Assembly (NCBI GenBank): GCA_946406115.1
Contig: OX291557.1
Span: 18,074,501-18,138,500, forward strand
DNA from: Apoda limacodes
Lineage: Eukaryota > Arthropoda > Insecta > Lepidoptera > Limacodidae
DNA: 64,000 nt
Direction: 5' to 3'
In this document: positions 1 through 11,871 of the stretch, in pieces
Layout: every line of letters begins with the position of its first letter
How positions within the stretch are numbered: position 1 is the stretch's first letter
Notes under the pieces: model-generated
The model's input: only the letters and a program-made list of their open reading frames with translations
What the model was told of the DNA's origin: nothing
Databases searched by the model: none
Program-made: the position numbers and the translations under genes

Positions 1-1632
1 CTTTTTATCTCGCACTACTTCACATTGCATTAGTCAAATGCTTAACTTGTGCACGCTCATAATTTTTCTCCCCCGCCCCCCTTTGTTACTTCCCTGTTTC
101 TTTAATCAAATACCAAATTCCCCTGGAGTTTTCAGAGTTCATACCCGTAATTATCACTGAATATTGAGTTAGATAATATATTTCCCTTTTAATTGTCTTT
201 CGTTATTTTTAAACTTCAATAAATTTTTCATTTCCGCATATCAGTTGATTAGTTTGACCATCAATTTTATTTTATTTGTCACTAGTCGTAACCCGCGGTT
301 TTCTGCGTTACACTTATTCCCGAGGGAACTTTCGATCGAGATAAAAGTCCCTAAATCTTACGTTTTGAGAAAGAGTACACCACAATAATCCAATGAGATC
401 TATCGATCAGGATAAAGAGTATTTTAAATTACGTGAATGGTGGTAGGTACGGAACCCTCGATGCGCGAGCCAAACTCGCACTTGGTCGATTTTTTTTCTT
501 CGTCGGTAAACACTCATTTTAAAATTTTACCGGTTTCAAAAGTAAAGCTAAATCGCTCATTATTAATTATTTTCTCACTTAACTTTTTGAAAAACCCATA
601 ATACACGTAGCTTAAGACAAAAATGGTTGCACATATTTCCTTAACAAACTATGTTACACCAAAACAAATAGATACCTACCTAAATCATACCTTATTCTAC
701 TTATGTCTCTATTTCATTTTAAACAAACAAAGAGTGTAATGATGTAATAAACAGGCGGACTATGATGGATCAACTTAGTCACCTGACTCACATCGGTAAT
801 TCGTATTGACTCGCTTGTACGTTCATCCCCTTTGTCTATATGATAAAACCGTGTACAGGGCAACATTTTTGAAGTGAAAACTTCTTTAGCGGCGTTGTGC
901 ACTTTTTTTGGTATGGGTAAAAAATGATAAACTCGCGTCAGGTCACGTGTCCTAATTGTGGAAATTCGTAAGACCGAAACCGTAATGCCACGCCTATTAT
1001 TATTATTTTTTTTCTATTATATGAGTTTTTCTCGTGGGGTTGCCTTACCGCTTACATATTTCGATGACTTAACGTCGCCCCCCCTTTTTTTTTTTTTTCT
1101 TTCCTATGATTCTTTCGTGGTTGAGTAAGTTTGTAAGTGATTTACTTTTCTTTATGTATATGTGTATTTAATGGTCTGTCTGTCCGTTCATCCGTAAAGA
1201 AAATTGAAAACAACCATGTGTGTACATTTAATACTCGTATTTATCTATTTACACGTTTAGCTCCCGCCAGGGGCTTTGTCCGCGTAAACTTTTTTACAAA
1301 TAAAAAACGTTATAATACGTAGATAGCTCTTTCATCATGAGATCGAGTCTCCTATGTGAATGGTTTTTATTTATTTGTGTCACAATATGCGATGAAAATG
1401 ACCGTATTTTGTGTATATTTTTATTTTTAGTATTCGCGATTATGAGTAGTACAGGGAGGTTGGATATGGAATTTTAATTCTATGACAGATTGCGATGTCA
1501 AATATACTACGTCAAAAAAGTAAATAAACAAACATTATTATTTCTTGACAATGTCAAAGACATGTCTTGTGACATATTTGAGTGTTAAGCGCGAATCGTG
1601 TGTCAAGGTTTTCACTTCTGCCGGCACTCCCG
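1..1632. other. AT-rich spacer, no gene seen
   Basis: No supported coding region. The open frames here are short, lack recognisable motifs and look like chance. Poly-T tracts occur near 1082-1100. The only recognisable piece is a fragment at 448-490, minus strand, of the GTGCGAGT...GGGTTCCGT dispersed repeat that also occurs near 7703 and 39046. Confidence 0.7.
448..490 (-). repeat. Head fragment of GTGCGAGT dispersed repeat
   Basis: Read on the minus strand this gives CCAAGTGCGAGTTTGGCTCG, then a cytosine-rich turn into GAGGGTTCCGTACC. The same order of motifs begins the repeat at 7703. Only the head is present. Confidence 0.6.
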
Positions 1633-1758
1633 GAGTGCAACTCGTTTTTTTTTTCTGATCCGGTTTTGTCGCTAGTGTCGCGTAGGTTCACAACATTTCA
1701 ATATGGTGATTGTAGTTTTGATGTTTGACTACCAGGTCAGAAAAGTTTGTAGCACTAT
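1633..1758 (+). mobile_element. MITE family B, copy 1
   Basis: A decayed short element bounded by an inverted repeat: GAGTGCAA...TTTTTCTGATC on the left and GGTCAGAAAAGTTTGTAGCAC on the right. The interior shares CATTTCAATATGG and TGTAGTTTTGAT with the copy at 10226-10345. There is no coding capacity. It is most likely a non-autonomous DNA transposon; the superfamily is not assigned. Confidence 0.6.
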
Positions 1759-2555
1759 AAAAGAAAGAAATAGACAAGCGAGAATAAGTAGTTTTGCAGA
1801 CGGCAGCTATTTGTATTTTGTTTTCAAGGTGTCAAATGCAGTCCCGTCTGGTCGTCACACCAAATTCTTACCTTAGTTTGACTACGAGAAATTTTTATCT
1901 GTGTCATCACACCGCTATTTTAGACTCGTCTAACCAGTTTCTTCGTTGTTACACTACTTAAAAATTAAAAAAATCGATATGGTCTCTGGTTATTGAAAAA
2001 CTGAATAAAATTTTACTGTTTTTAATTTTGTGTGACTAAAAGTGGTAAAGGAAAAGCTAAAATTTCATCTTCGGCGTTTTAGCCTAATACTCTGTCATTC
2101 TATCAAATGTATGAACCAGTTGCAACGATATTTGGGTATTATAATTTTTTTTAGGGTTCAGTTCTTCATAAGAAAAAATAATACGGAATGGTAATATAGG
2201 ATCTCTTTGTTGTTCTTTCGTCTATCAACATTCCTTTTCTCCGGACACACGCGTGGAGGTATCAAGATAGGACATGTCAAGCTGAAATTAATATCAAATA
2301 CTCAAGTATGCAAACCCCTTGAAGCAATCGCATGAAATGGAAAAGCACAGGCGTGTTTTGTATGGCGAGTAAATCTGTCCGACAAAAAATATCATCAATC
2401 TTACTCCGATGTAGTAGCAACACCGGTATTATAGTAGACGGTTATCGAATGTAGGCGTTGCCGTAAAAATACGGCAAGCCAAATGCTTTGTTATAATAAC
2501 CAGCCGAAAATCAGCCTATATATAACTAGTCAGTGTTAGTCTACTGGTTATACGG
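1759..2555. other. AT-rich spacer, nothing recognised
   Basis: No open frame of interest, no repeat I can place and no RNA gene. Confidence 0.6.
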
Positions 2556-2740
2556 TGTCTGCCTTAGGGCAGAGTTTTCAGTTCGGTGTTTCTTAATTTT
2601 CCCCAGTACATTGTTTGTGCACACCACTGGATTTTCGGTGAAGGAAAACATTTTGAAGATACCTGCAACTTGTGATGGATGGGCGAGGGTGGGCCGTAAT
2701 CAACAGTGGGGACGTATGATGGTTTGTACGGATATTTGAC
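2556..2740 (+). repeat. SINE B, decayed copy
   Basis: It shares the body of the tRNA-related SINE seen more fully at 10826 and 19688: CTTAATTTT, AGTACATTG, ACACCACTGG and TTCGGTGAAGGAAAACAT, and ends near GGGGACGTATGATGG. The tRNA-like head is too degraded to show a B box. The 68-residue open frame across it is fortuitous. Confidence 0.6.
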
Positions 2741-3249
2741 TAGGTATTCAATGCGTTCAAATTGAAAACGCTTGCAAATTATGGTGATGAAAGTTATGTA
2801 TGAATTTTATTAAAGTCTCTACTTATTCATATATAAATAAAAATGCCTGAAGAATAAATTAGGCAAAACATTTATTTTACATTATTATTCAGCAAGTTGC
2901 CTCGGAGGTTACACCCGCGTTTTAACATTCAACCTTTTCGCATCATAAATAGAATGTTAAATAAGGGTTCGGCAAGTGTTTATAGAGTTACTGTTCTTCA
3001 TGCAGGCAATGTTAAAATTATGACACGTGGAATATTATTAACATTAAAAAACACAGTTTTAAGATTAAAAATGTGACGTTTATTTTGAAAATCTGTTGCT
3101 GTAGTATAATATTATAATTTGCTAGAGAAAATAGGGACTGGAGTTAGAATAGTAACAATGGAGAGCACAAAAAGAGACATAATTTGTATTGCAGCAGTTG
3201 AAGTTGGTTGATATTTGTAAATCTAACTCAAAATCAGGATTGAATGATT
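2741..3249. other. AT-rich spacer, nothing recognised
   Basis: No motif, repeat or coding signal that I can support. Confidence 0.55.
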
Positions 3250-3640
3250 TTTTTTATGTATAACTAGCTTATACCTGGGACGTCCTCTGCGTAGACTTTT
3301 GAAAAAAAAAGGTTTAATAAAACCATGAAGGTTTTACTTACAATAATATCGGAACGCTTAGGTGAAATACCTAATTATCTCCTATTTTGCCATCTAGGGA
3401 ATGATTTTCCAAAAATGGTGAAACTCGTCAATCCTTGAAGGAACAAGTCGTTTGCAAATAGCTTAAAAATGAAAGATTTCTATACAAACTTTCAACCCCG
3501 CTTTCACCCCCATAGGGAATGCATTTCTTAAAACCCGTTCTTAGGGTCAGCTCAGACTGAGACTGACTGTGACGCAGCATTTTTGATATAGCATCACAAT
3601 ATGAAACTTGTTTAATAGGCAAAAAGATACAAATTTTGGT
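3250..3640 (+). repeat. Decayed LINE 3' UTR-like repeat
   Basis: It begins with AACTAGCTTATACCTGGGAC and carries the serial 'hundreds of A/T with CCCC' pattern (TTTCAACCCCGCTTTCACCCC, CATAGGGAATG). This is typical of 5'-truncated RTE-like LINE tails in Lepidoptera. The call rests on recall of the pattern, with no coding part present. Confidence 0.4.
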
Positions 3641-3850
3641 GAGAGGTTACGTGTCGAAGTACACCAAGATATGTCGCGCGACGTTAGGATAATTGGCACG
3701 GCGCAGCTCGGCGTCTTTTGTCTCTACGAGCAACAGGACGTGAAGTGAAGCGGCTTAGGGTAGCGCGGCGTCGCTTTCGCGAGTCGCTCCTTCAGAGTCT
3801 CGGCCCAAAAGCCCGGTAAAGCAGTAATGGCTCATCAGCCAACTGCAGTA
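3641..3850. repeat. GC-richer CGAGCAAC...AGCGGCT repeat
   Basis: A CpG-rich island in AT-rich DNA with GCGCGGCGTCGC and CGAGCAACAGGACGTGAAG. Its inverse complement, AGCCGCTTTAAGTCGC...CGTTGCTCG, occurs at 4954-4988, and related words recur to 5110. It is therefore a dispersed repeat present in both orientations. I cannot assign it to a class. Confidence 0.4.
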
Positions 3851-4849
3851 GTCAGTCAGAAAAAAAAACGGAGGTAACTAGCGAGGACACGTACATGGGT
3901 GGCGTGTCAACGTGTTGTTTAGCTGTGAAAGCGAAATCTAATGTCGTATGAGCGGTAAGGACCGCCATAAAACTAATCAATATTTATTGTTTATTAAATA
4001 AACAACGTACACGTTAGTGCATATATATATAACGTCGGGAAAAAAGTTTCTTCGCATTTTATATGAAAACCTAAGAGAGCTCAAGAGTGAGGTGCATCTT
4101 TGTCATCAAAATTTCCGAATTAAAACCGCTTTAAATACAAACACAAATACAATACAAATAGTTTTTATTTGTTAAACATAGGTGAGATAATACAGGTTTT
4201 TATAAAACAGATTTTGTGTTCTCTATGTTTTGCCGTTGATTGCGGATTTAAGCATGCACTGAAATAAATCGTTCTAAAAAAATAATATTAAGAGATACAA
4301 TACTAATTATATTAAAGAATCACTCATAAAGTCGTTTATTGTGTAGTAACATTTTACTGTAAGAATTGACACTAATCTTTTTTTTAAACAACTGTAATGG
4401 TAGATCCTTAATTTTATCCGGTATTTTATTGTAAACAAGTGGAGCCATTCCATAATTTATTCCGCCATGACAAACTTTGTGCTACTCTTACTGACACTGC
4501 ATTATTTTTATTATTATTTCTTCCTTTTTGTAATAAAATTTTAAAATGTATCTAATTTTTTCATTAGATTCACTCATTTGGAAAAGAAAAACAAATGAAA
4601 AATAGCGGGAAACAACATTTTACTAATTTTTTTCTTTTTTTGAAATGTAATTTTCAGAATATCATCAATACCAGCCAGATACAAATAGTACAGCCAAAGA
4701 GATTTTACTACTCTATTTTTCTGTACTATAATTTTACTACGCTACTCTCTACATAAAAATATATATTTTTTACCATACGCAGTAGGGTACTTCACATCAT
4801 GAAAATATAGTATAAATAATATAGGTAATGAAAAATATCCTACTAAATT
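3851..4849. other. AT-rich spacer, nothing recognised
   Basis: Long A/T runs and short open frames only. Confidence 0.55.
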
Positions 4850-5110
4850 CAACCCTGGCAAGCGGGGAAACCGTGATGAGGCGCGAGGTATTTGTAGCAA
4901 CCGAAAACCGCGCGGCGTAGCTCGAGATATCGAGTGAGCTTGTTGCATCTTTGAGCCGCTTTAAGTCGCATTGCGTCTCGTTGCTCGTAGTGACTCATCC
5001 CAACTTCGCGCGACGCATCTTCAAGCCGCTCCAGGTCGCGTAGTGTCGCGTTGCGTCACGGTATGAGCTGACCCTTAGTGCTCGTCTGCGTCATAACATG
5101 AACCCCTCTC
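4850..5110. repeat. Second copy of the CpG-rich repeat, internally repetitive
   Basis: The words GAGCCGCTTTAAGTCGC and AAGCCGCTCCAGGTCGC recur about 70 bases apart, each preceded by GCATCTT. The segment therefore holds an imperfect tandem pair inverted relative to 3641-3850. The 68-residue minus-strand frame across it has no recognisable motif. Confidence 0.4.
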
Positions 5111-5269
5111 CCAAATTTATCGAAATTCTCATACGATCCCCCCTGTTTTATCCTCCAGGTGATTATTATCCATTAATTATGAGTTGCACCATTCTTGTTT
5201 TTGAATACAAAGGCAATATATAGGTACTCTTTCTTATGCATTTAGCTTCAAAAACGACGGATTTCTATC

Positions 5270-5480
5270 AACGGATCTACGGATATCAAACTTAAACCCC
5301 AATTTAGCCCCTTTAGAGGATGAATTTTGTAATTGTAGTGTTATTTTAAATTTGAGAGCTTGCCTATGTTATAACTGGATCCTTGTTGCAAAATTTTAAG
5401 TCCCTAGACCCAATAGTTTGGGCTGTGCGTTGATATATCAGTCAGTCAGTCAGCTTAAACTTTTATATATTACATAGATA
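5270..5480 (+). repeat. Decayed RTE-like LINE 3' end
   Basis: It contains AACCCCAATTTAGCCCC followed by AATAGTTTGGGCTGTGCGTT and a short (GTCA)n run, TCAGTCAGTCAGTCAG. This order is typical of lepidopteran RTE-type 3' UTRs. There is no coding part. Confidence 0.45.
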
Positions 5481-5623
5481 ACTTTATCCTTATAACTTAA
5501 AAGTTGCAGCTTAGTAGTCATTTGACCGTTGGAATATGAATCTTTTTCTTCTATAAGGCGATGGATATTGCTTCTAATGTTTGAATCCTTATACTGCTTC
5601 TATTTCATTCAGGTTGTAAGACC

Positions 5624-5795
5624 TCACCCGGGAGTTTATTGAAAACAATCTCGAGGTCTTCAGACTCGTGAATTCGAGACAAAAAATTATGCAAGAAGGT
5701 CTTGCCTCTCGAGATCCATAAAAGCACTTGCATATATTTTACTCACAAACTCACGAGTCTCGCGCATCCGAGAGCTACCTGCTGAACGCCTCTCG
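5624..5795. repeat. Foldback family copy 1
   Basis: An imperfect inverted repeat. GGAGTTTATTG...TCTCGAGGTCTTCAGACTCG and AATTCGAGAC on the left face CTCACGAGTCTCG and GAGAGC on the right. The interior has GCAAGAAGGTCTTGCCTCTCG. Three further copies lie at 20441, 35451 and 40787. The 85-residue minus frame overlying it is an artefact of the palindrome. Confidence 0.6.
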
Positions 5796-7702
5796 CCTAA
5801 CGTTACTATCCGTAAGATCGGTTCAAATATGGATGTGAGTTTAGTACCCAAGTGACTTGAGCACAACGAAAGTACATTACACAATATAGAAGGATAATTG
5901 TCAAACTTGACACATCTGTTTCCTACGCGTGTTTCTAAACACAATTACCACACTAGACATTAGCCTGATGCTGTTCCAACACAGAATAGTTCAAACTTCC
6001 AAAACTCTATTAGTGGTAATATCGTCACGACTATTGCTACACTTCTGAGAAAACTGCGACGGTGGCTCAAAAACAAGGCCTTTTATGAATGCAATATAAA
6101 AATAAAAATAATTAAATGAAATGAATTGACAAAGGACAATATTTAATGAAATAAATGAATATTAATAAAAATATGATTACATGGGCTGTCAAAAACGTCA
6201 CGTCACCATTGAGCATCGCCTATATTTTAATGTATTAATTTCACTTCATCAATATAAGAGTAACCTTCTATAAAACTTACAAAAGCAGTTAATTTTCGTT
6301 ATCTTTAGACTATTATATCACCTACTGGGTATATTCTTTGCCTATAGGCTGTTTGTTAATTGTGTAAGGGTTCTAAGAGGAATGAGGGGTTTCAAAAACC
6401 CTCTGTATAGCCTTACTTGTCGTGTAGGGTGCCAACGCCATTCTTAAGTAATATTATTCTTTTCCGAGTCGAAAGTGCGCACTTTGAACTTCAAATCCCC
6501 ATCACTAACATATTTCTCATGCGACCACTAGAGGACAGGATGTGGCAGAAGTCTCTCTCTTCTGAAGTACGTTTTGCAATGTAAATAAAAGTAATAAAAA
6601 CTAGGGTAAAAACGCTAGACGCAAATACCTTTGAGATCTATTTTTTTATATTTTTACTCTAGGTAAAATTTTATATAAAAATTAGGCCCACCGCCCTGGG
6701 TACGAAAAATCGGTTGTTTCTTTCTGAATAGTGGGGAATCTTAAATTTTTTTTATTTTCCCTAGATGGCGCTGATATGATAATTTAAGGTGGTATAGCTC
6801 GAGCCCGTCTCACTTTTGACCAGTATTTATTGCTATACTTTAGAGCTTACACTATAATCACTGTAACAATGGGTCCACAGTAGAGAAATGAACGTGAATA
6901 CATTTTCAATTCACGTCTTTTGTATCAGCCTGTCTTGAGAGTATAAACTAACATCGATTGTGAAAATCTAACTGGATAATTAGAATATAAACAACTAAAC
7001 AAGGACAGGGACCAAAACAACACAAGAATGTAAAAAAACTGATATTAATAACAGTAACACAAAAGTATGCTCGTTATTAATGATGGCTGCGGGTGATGAT
7101 GAATGTTGTAAGTTTTACCGCAAAGCTTTTAAGTCTACAGCTTTTATTACTTTTCTTTTAAAGTCTGTCAGACTTTAAATGTCTGTTATATACACATACT
7201 CAAATTAACCATACTGTAAGTTTGACACACAATCACAAGATATTATACTAAAAAAGAAAAAAAAACAAACTATGCATGACAGATCAGTTAACTTATAAGT
7301 TATTTTTAATTTAAAAATAACTCAAAACTTTACTGATTTAATAAATGTTTCATCCAGAAACTTTTGAGTCTAGGGCTTTTAAAACTTTTCAAAAGTTCTA
7401 CCAGACAGACAGCACAATGGTCTAGACAAGTTTCTTTAAAATATTCAGTAGTGAAAACGGTTTTTCTCGTTTTAAGGGTTCCGTAGACAAATTACAAGAA
7501 TGAAACTGCAATAATTCTGATGAAATCTTACAAGAACTTTTAATTATTTATTTGAGTTTTGTTATTAAATTAAACATTTTTAACGGTAGCTCTCTATATT
7601 GATCTGAGGCATAAAATTATTTTATCAACCCAATTATGTATATGACTTTGAAGTTTTCTAAGATGTTTGTTGTGCAAGTTATTAAATTAAGTTACAAAAT
7701 CG
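5796..7702. other. AT-rich spacer, no gene seen
   Basis: No coding motif. Short poly-A and poly-T tracts and scattered anonymous repeat-like words are all I can see. Confidence 0.55.
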
Positions 7703-8428
7703 GCCAAGTGCGAGTCGGACTTGCGCATGAGGGTTTCCGTACCATTATCTATAAAAACGGCAAAAAAATCACATTTGTTGTATGGGAGCCTGTCATGGTA
7801 CAACCTAGCAATGCTTTCAAGAAAGATGGATTTTGTTAAAAATTTGGGATTAAGCTCTACTTTCTATCCACTTCAAAGTCTACCCTATGCCGATGTGTAC
7901 TTTTGACTTTTAGGGGTGAATACTACCCCTAATGGACAAAAAATGATAAATTCACAAATTTTGGCATTTAAGGAATGAAAAAACGTATAAAACTTTTGAT
8001 TAATGATAGTTATATAGTTTTAAAAACTATTTGTGATTTTTCAACCCCTGTTTTATTCCTTACGCCCTTTTAAGACACCCTTTTTGACATAAATTTTTTT
8101 AAAAAACCTTCGATATATTTTATTTCTTGTTTTAATAAATTATTATATTTAAATCGTAGACATCTTAAGGGAATTGTTATAATTAGTTTTCATCCCCTAA
8201 AATCCACATTACATAAAAATACAAAAAATATCTAAAAAGCTTCATTAAAACAAATTATTAATTTTTTTGGGTTTATTTTCTCAGAACATGTATTTCCAAA
8301 TTTACATACCTTAAAAATTACAGGTCACCAGGAAGAAGAGTGTAAAAAAGAAAACAATGTTATATCATTTGGGCTCGGCTGGTAGATGTTGGTCCTGCCG
8401 CGCGTTGAGTTTGCGAAGGGGGGGAAAC

Positions 8429-8468
<40 letters not shown>

Positions 8469-9722
8469 ACATACACAAAAGGGTGAAAGGGCTCATGGGC
8501 GGTACTGATTTCGTATCAATGCTAAGTTTTACAAGCCATATCTTGAAGAACTTTTAAGCTACAGTAAAAATTATTATAGACAATATTTTTGAATGAAAAT
8601 GCTAACTTTTTGTGCTCTAGCAATTTTTACGTATATGGTTTATTTTCTGAGTTAATTTGAGAAAAGTAATTTTTTTTGAATATTTCAAAAATACCTAGTT
8701 CACTTTGATGATATGTTTTTTCAAAAATAAGCATTTTAAATCGGTCAAAATCTTGGATCATATTTATAAGGTCAAGATAAAGTCATTTGTACATTTGTAT
8801 CATTTAATTTCAATTAGGGTGATCATTGTTGATTTTTCTCGTAAAAAAATATAAACGAACTTTATTTTCGTCATAATTCCGTAAGTTTTTATGCAAGAGA
8901 ACTTTAAAAAAACGCATTTTAAAGGTTTTTTAATGTACTTTAAAAAAGATTCTGAGCACTTTCATCGTAAAACGTACCGTTTTTTCGTAATTCAATGTTG
9001 AAATCTGTAAATTTGTCGTTAAAAAAATAAGGCTTACCTTCAATGAGCAATAACTTTCTTAGTATTGGGTCTATATTAAAAAATAAAAAAAGAAATTCTT
9101 TGAGTTTTCATAACCTAACATATTGATAGTTACAGATTTTTTGATTAAATCAATAGTTTATGAGTTATATGTGAAAAATCTCCATAAAACGTGATTATTT
9201 TCGAAAAAAATTTACATTTTAGTAAGTAAACAAAGTATTAATTTTTCGAAAAACTTTTATAGAACATTTTAAACTTAAAATCCATTTGTTTATCGATTCC
9301 TGGAGTTTCCTTTTTTTTTAATTACCACCCCCTTTCTGAAAAGAATTGCTAGCCAAAAACCGTCATTAACTGTACTATTAAATATTTGTTTTATTTTAAT
9401 TTAAATATTTATTTTAAAATGAATATGTAACTAAATATTCTGTGAATATTCCAAGCGCCTACCTGTTGCCGTTATCAATATCGAGCAAGAACAAGCAAAA
9501 AAAACACGTTTGTTGTATGGGAGCCCCCTTAAATATTTTTTTTATTCTGTTTTTTAGTATTTGTTATTATAGCGGCAACAGAAATACATCTTCTGTGAAA
9601 ATTTCAATTGTCTATCACGGTTAATGAAATACAACCTGGTGACAGACGGACAGACAGACAGATAGACAGCGGAGTCTTAGTAATAGGGTGCTGTTTTTAC
9701 CCTTTGGGTACGAAACCCTAAA
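7703..9722 (+). repeat. GTGCGAGT...ACGAAACCCTAAA repeat, split by ~1.7 kb
   Basis: The head (7703-7795) reads GGCCAAGTGCGAGTCGGACT, GGGTTTCCGTACC and TTGTTGTATGGGAGCC. The tail (9490-9722) repeats TTGTTGTATGGGAGCC and then has TAGTATTTGTTATTATAGCG, GCAACAGAAATACATC, CCTGGTGACAGACGGACAGA, TAGTAATAGGGT and GGTACGAAACCCTAAAAA. In copies I know from Lepidoptera these two parts are contiguous. Here about 1.7 kb of AT-rich DNA, including a TA microsatellite, separates them, with a ~17-bp direct repeat at the two sides. There is no coding capacity. Confidence 0.6.
8431..8466. repeat. (TA)n microsatellite
   Basis: About 17 uninterrupted TA dinucleotides follow a short GC-rich stretch (GGTCCTGCCGCGCGTTGAG) at 8390-8410. 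Confidence 0.95.
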
Positions 9723-10225
9723 AAATCGTGTATCCCTTTTTCGAAACTTTTAAGACGCGATTTAATAAAAGTCAGGATATTAGAACTTTTAAATAGTTTT
9801 ACCGATATCCCTTTAAAGTTTTTATGTCCTGTTACGATGCTGGCTTACATTGCTAACAACTGTGCTTACACTTTCAAGTACCTAACTAAGCTTTTACAAT
9901 GAGCTCCAAAGCAATACAATTAGTCAAGCAGTCGAAATTACTGTCAGCAAAAGTACAGTCCGTCCGAACGTATCAAATGCGTGTGTGCAGTCTGTCAGAT
10001 AGATCACTTTTCTTTATGTAGCCATCTTTTTTGCAGGTTGCAAAAAACTTAGCTAAGAATTATTTGTGACCAATTATCGTATTATTAATTGTTGATATTT
10101 TTAAAAAACATTTTATTTAATTTTTAAAATAAGGCATTCAGGATTTCTATAGAACACAGTTCTTTTGCCCGTGGCCCGCGCAGAATTTGGTCTTCGCCGT
10201 TTTTAACTCTATCAGATGTAGTTAC
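9723..10225. other. AT-rich spacer, nothing recognised
   Basis: No coding or repeat signal that I can support. Confidence 0.5.
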
Positions 10226-10345
10226 AGTGCAATAAACTTTTCTGATCCTATAGTCTTCGCTAGTGTCGTTGAAAGTTTAAACCATTTCAATATGGCGACT
10301 GTAGTTTTGATTTTTGACCGCCGGGTCAGAAAAGTTTGTTGCACT
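10226..10345 (+). mobile_element. MITE family B, copy 2 (best preserved)
   Basis: 120 bp bounded by terminal inverted repeats: AGTGCAATAAACTTTTCTGA on the left and GTCAGAAAAGTTTGTTGCACT on the right. The interior carries TTCGCTAGTGTCG, CATTTCAATATGGCGAC and TGTAGTTTTGATTTTTGACC. The same interior words occur at 1633-1758 and, inverted, in 12339-12640. The small open frame here is incidental. Confidence 0.75.
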
Positions 10346-10559
10346 ATTCTTCGACGATTCACCGAAATATGTTTGTTTACTTTGTGCGCAACGTAAGTTT
10401 TTGCACCGAGAAAGGCGCCACCATTAATGAGTTAAAGAATCTTAGTTCCGCTAGTGCAAACTTATGACGCGTATCTCTAGTGCAAGAACAAACCATAGAT
10501 TATAGAGGCGTTTTGTTGACGAGCATTATACGCATTGAATGCGCTCAATGCTGTCTAAT

Positions 10560-10700
10560 GCGCACATTCGATCGTTCTGTTGACCAAAAATGAATGCGCT
10601 ATGACGTCACTTCCGGACCGCATACAACGCATTGGCTGCACATGGTTGGGAGGTGAGTAATGGATGCGCTGTCATATAGTGAACGGCCATATTGTTTGTT
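10560..10700. promoter_or_regulatory. CpG-richer patch with CRE and ETS-like sites
   Basis: TGACGTCA at 10602-10609, a perfect CRE palindrome, is followed at once by CTTCCGG, an ETS-like site. The surrounding bases repeat AATGCGCT-type words and are richer in CpG than the neighbourhood. The pairing is known from animal housekeeping promoters. No open frame or splice signal nearby supports a gene, so the patch could equally be a repeat. Confidence 0.25.
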
Positions 10701-10825
10701 TACATTTGGTGAACTGAACAATTTCACTGCCTATGCGATGTCATAGCTCTTAATGCCGTCATTAATTTTTAGATACCCGGCTCAAAACCGATTCATCTGT
10801 AAATAAATATATACCTACATAAGTC

Positions 10826-11040
10826 AGTGGTGGCTTAGGGGTTCGCCTCGCCTGCTGAGGGGTGGAGGTTCGATCTCGGCGTGTACTAATGAGACTATTT
10901 CTTAATTTCGTAAGTACATTGATTATTCACACCACTGGCTATTCGGTGATGAAAAACATCGTAAGAGAGAGATACTTCACTGATAGACTATAATCAAAAT
11001 CGCCCTGGGTGGGGTTGAGTAAAAAGTTACGCCAGAACAT
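10826..11040 (+). repeat. SINE B with tRNA-like head
   Basis: The head has GTGGCTTAGGGGTTCGCC (A-box position) and GGAGGTTCGATCTCGG (B-box position), as in RNA polymerase III promoters of tRNA-derived SINEs. The body has TTAATTTCGTAAGTACATTG, ACACCACTGGCTATTCGGTG and AAAACATCG. It is followed near 11065 by a short ATTGAGAACGTACTCC fragment of another dispersed repeat. Confidence 0.75.
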
Positions 11041-11657
11041 ATGTACATAAATAAGTATGCAGTCGAATTGAGAACGTACTCCTTTACGTCGGTTAATTAT
11101 TGAATACCAATATAGTTACAATTTTATATTATTGCATTTGCTATCGAATAGAGGTTTAAGGAGACATCAATTAAACTTTACATAGGAAACGCTACATAGG
11201 TGTTTTTTTTTATTAAATTCGCCAAAAGGAATATAAGAAGACATAGATTCTGGATAGCTAGTAAATATAAAAATAAATCTTTGACAAAAAAGGCTCCAGT
11301 AAAATCGTATAATATTTTCTTTGCATGGAATGTTAAATACGCAAAATGTTTTTCGATTTGCAAGTATTCTTTAAAAAGTCTGTCTATGAAATTCTCGGCC
11401 GTAAGGTCGTTGCTGGATTCGTATTATTGACGGCTTTAACCTCAGGTTGGCATTCTCTACTCATCCAGCAAAGGCTTATTTTCACAGCTTCGAGAGTGAT
11501 ATACTAATTAAGTATTTAGTTCCTAAATATATTATTACTATACGGAACCATTTTAGACTTGAAACAGCTTGACTTAAATCATTAAACATTAACAAAGCTA
11601 ATTAATATTTGCGTATCATAAACAAAAAGAATAAAAGCTTGAATTAACTATACAGGG
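11041..11657. other. AT-rich spacer, no gene seen
   Basis: Open frames on both strands at 11178-11430 overlap, are AT-driven and have no motif. Confidence 0.5.
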
Positions 11658-11871
11658 TGGGTTGCACCATCTAACTTTGACGTTAACTAACCGTCAAAAA
11701 TGGGAGATTGTATGAAAATTAGCATAGACAGTTATTTTTAAACTTAACCGGCCCGCCAAAGTTCGGCAAACCACTAGCTGGCTAACTTAAAAAAATAGCT
11801 GACGACAGAAATGGCTATCTAATCTCCGATTTTAACGGCTGGTTAACGTTAAAGTTAGTTGGTGCAACCCA
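11658..11871. mobile_element. MITE family A with ~50-bp inverted repeats
   Basis: 214 bp. The left end reads TGGGTTGCACCATCTAACTT, then GACGTTAACTAACCGTCAAAAATGGGAGATT in two steps. The right end is its inverse complement with few mismatches, finishing AACTTAGTT-like and GGTGCAACCCA. Both flanks contain CTATA, compatible with a TA-type target duplication. There is no coding capacity. It resembles abundant TGGGTTGCACCA-ended lepidopteran MITEs. Confidence 0.85.

Noticed and set aside
7775..9525. The two TTGTTGTATGGGAGCC words as LTR ends
   Set aside because: The repeated word is about 17 bases and the interior has no retrotransposon coding region.
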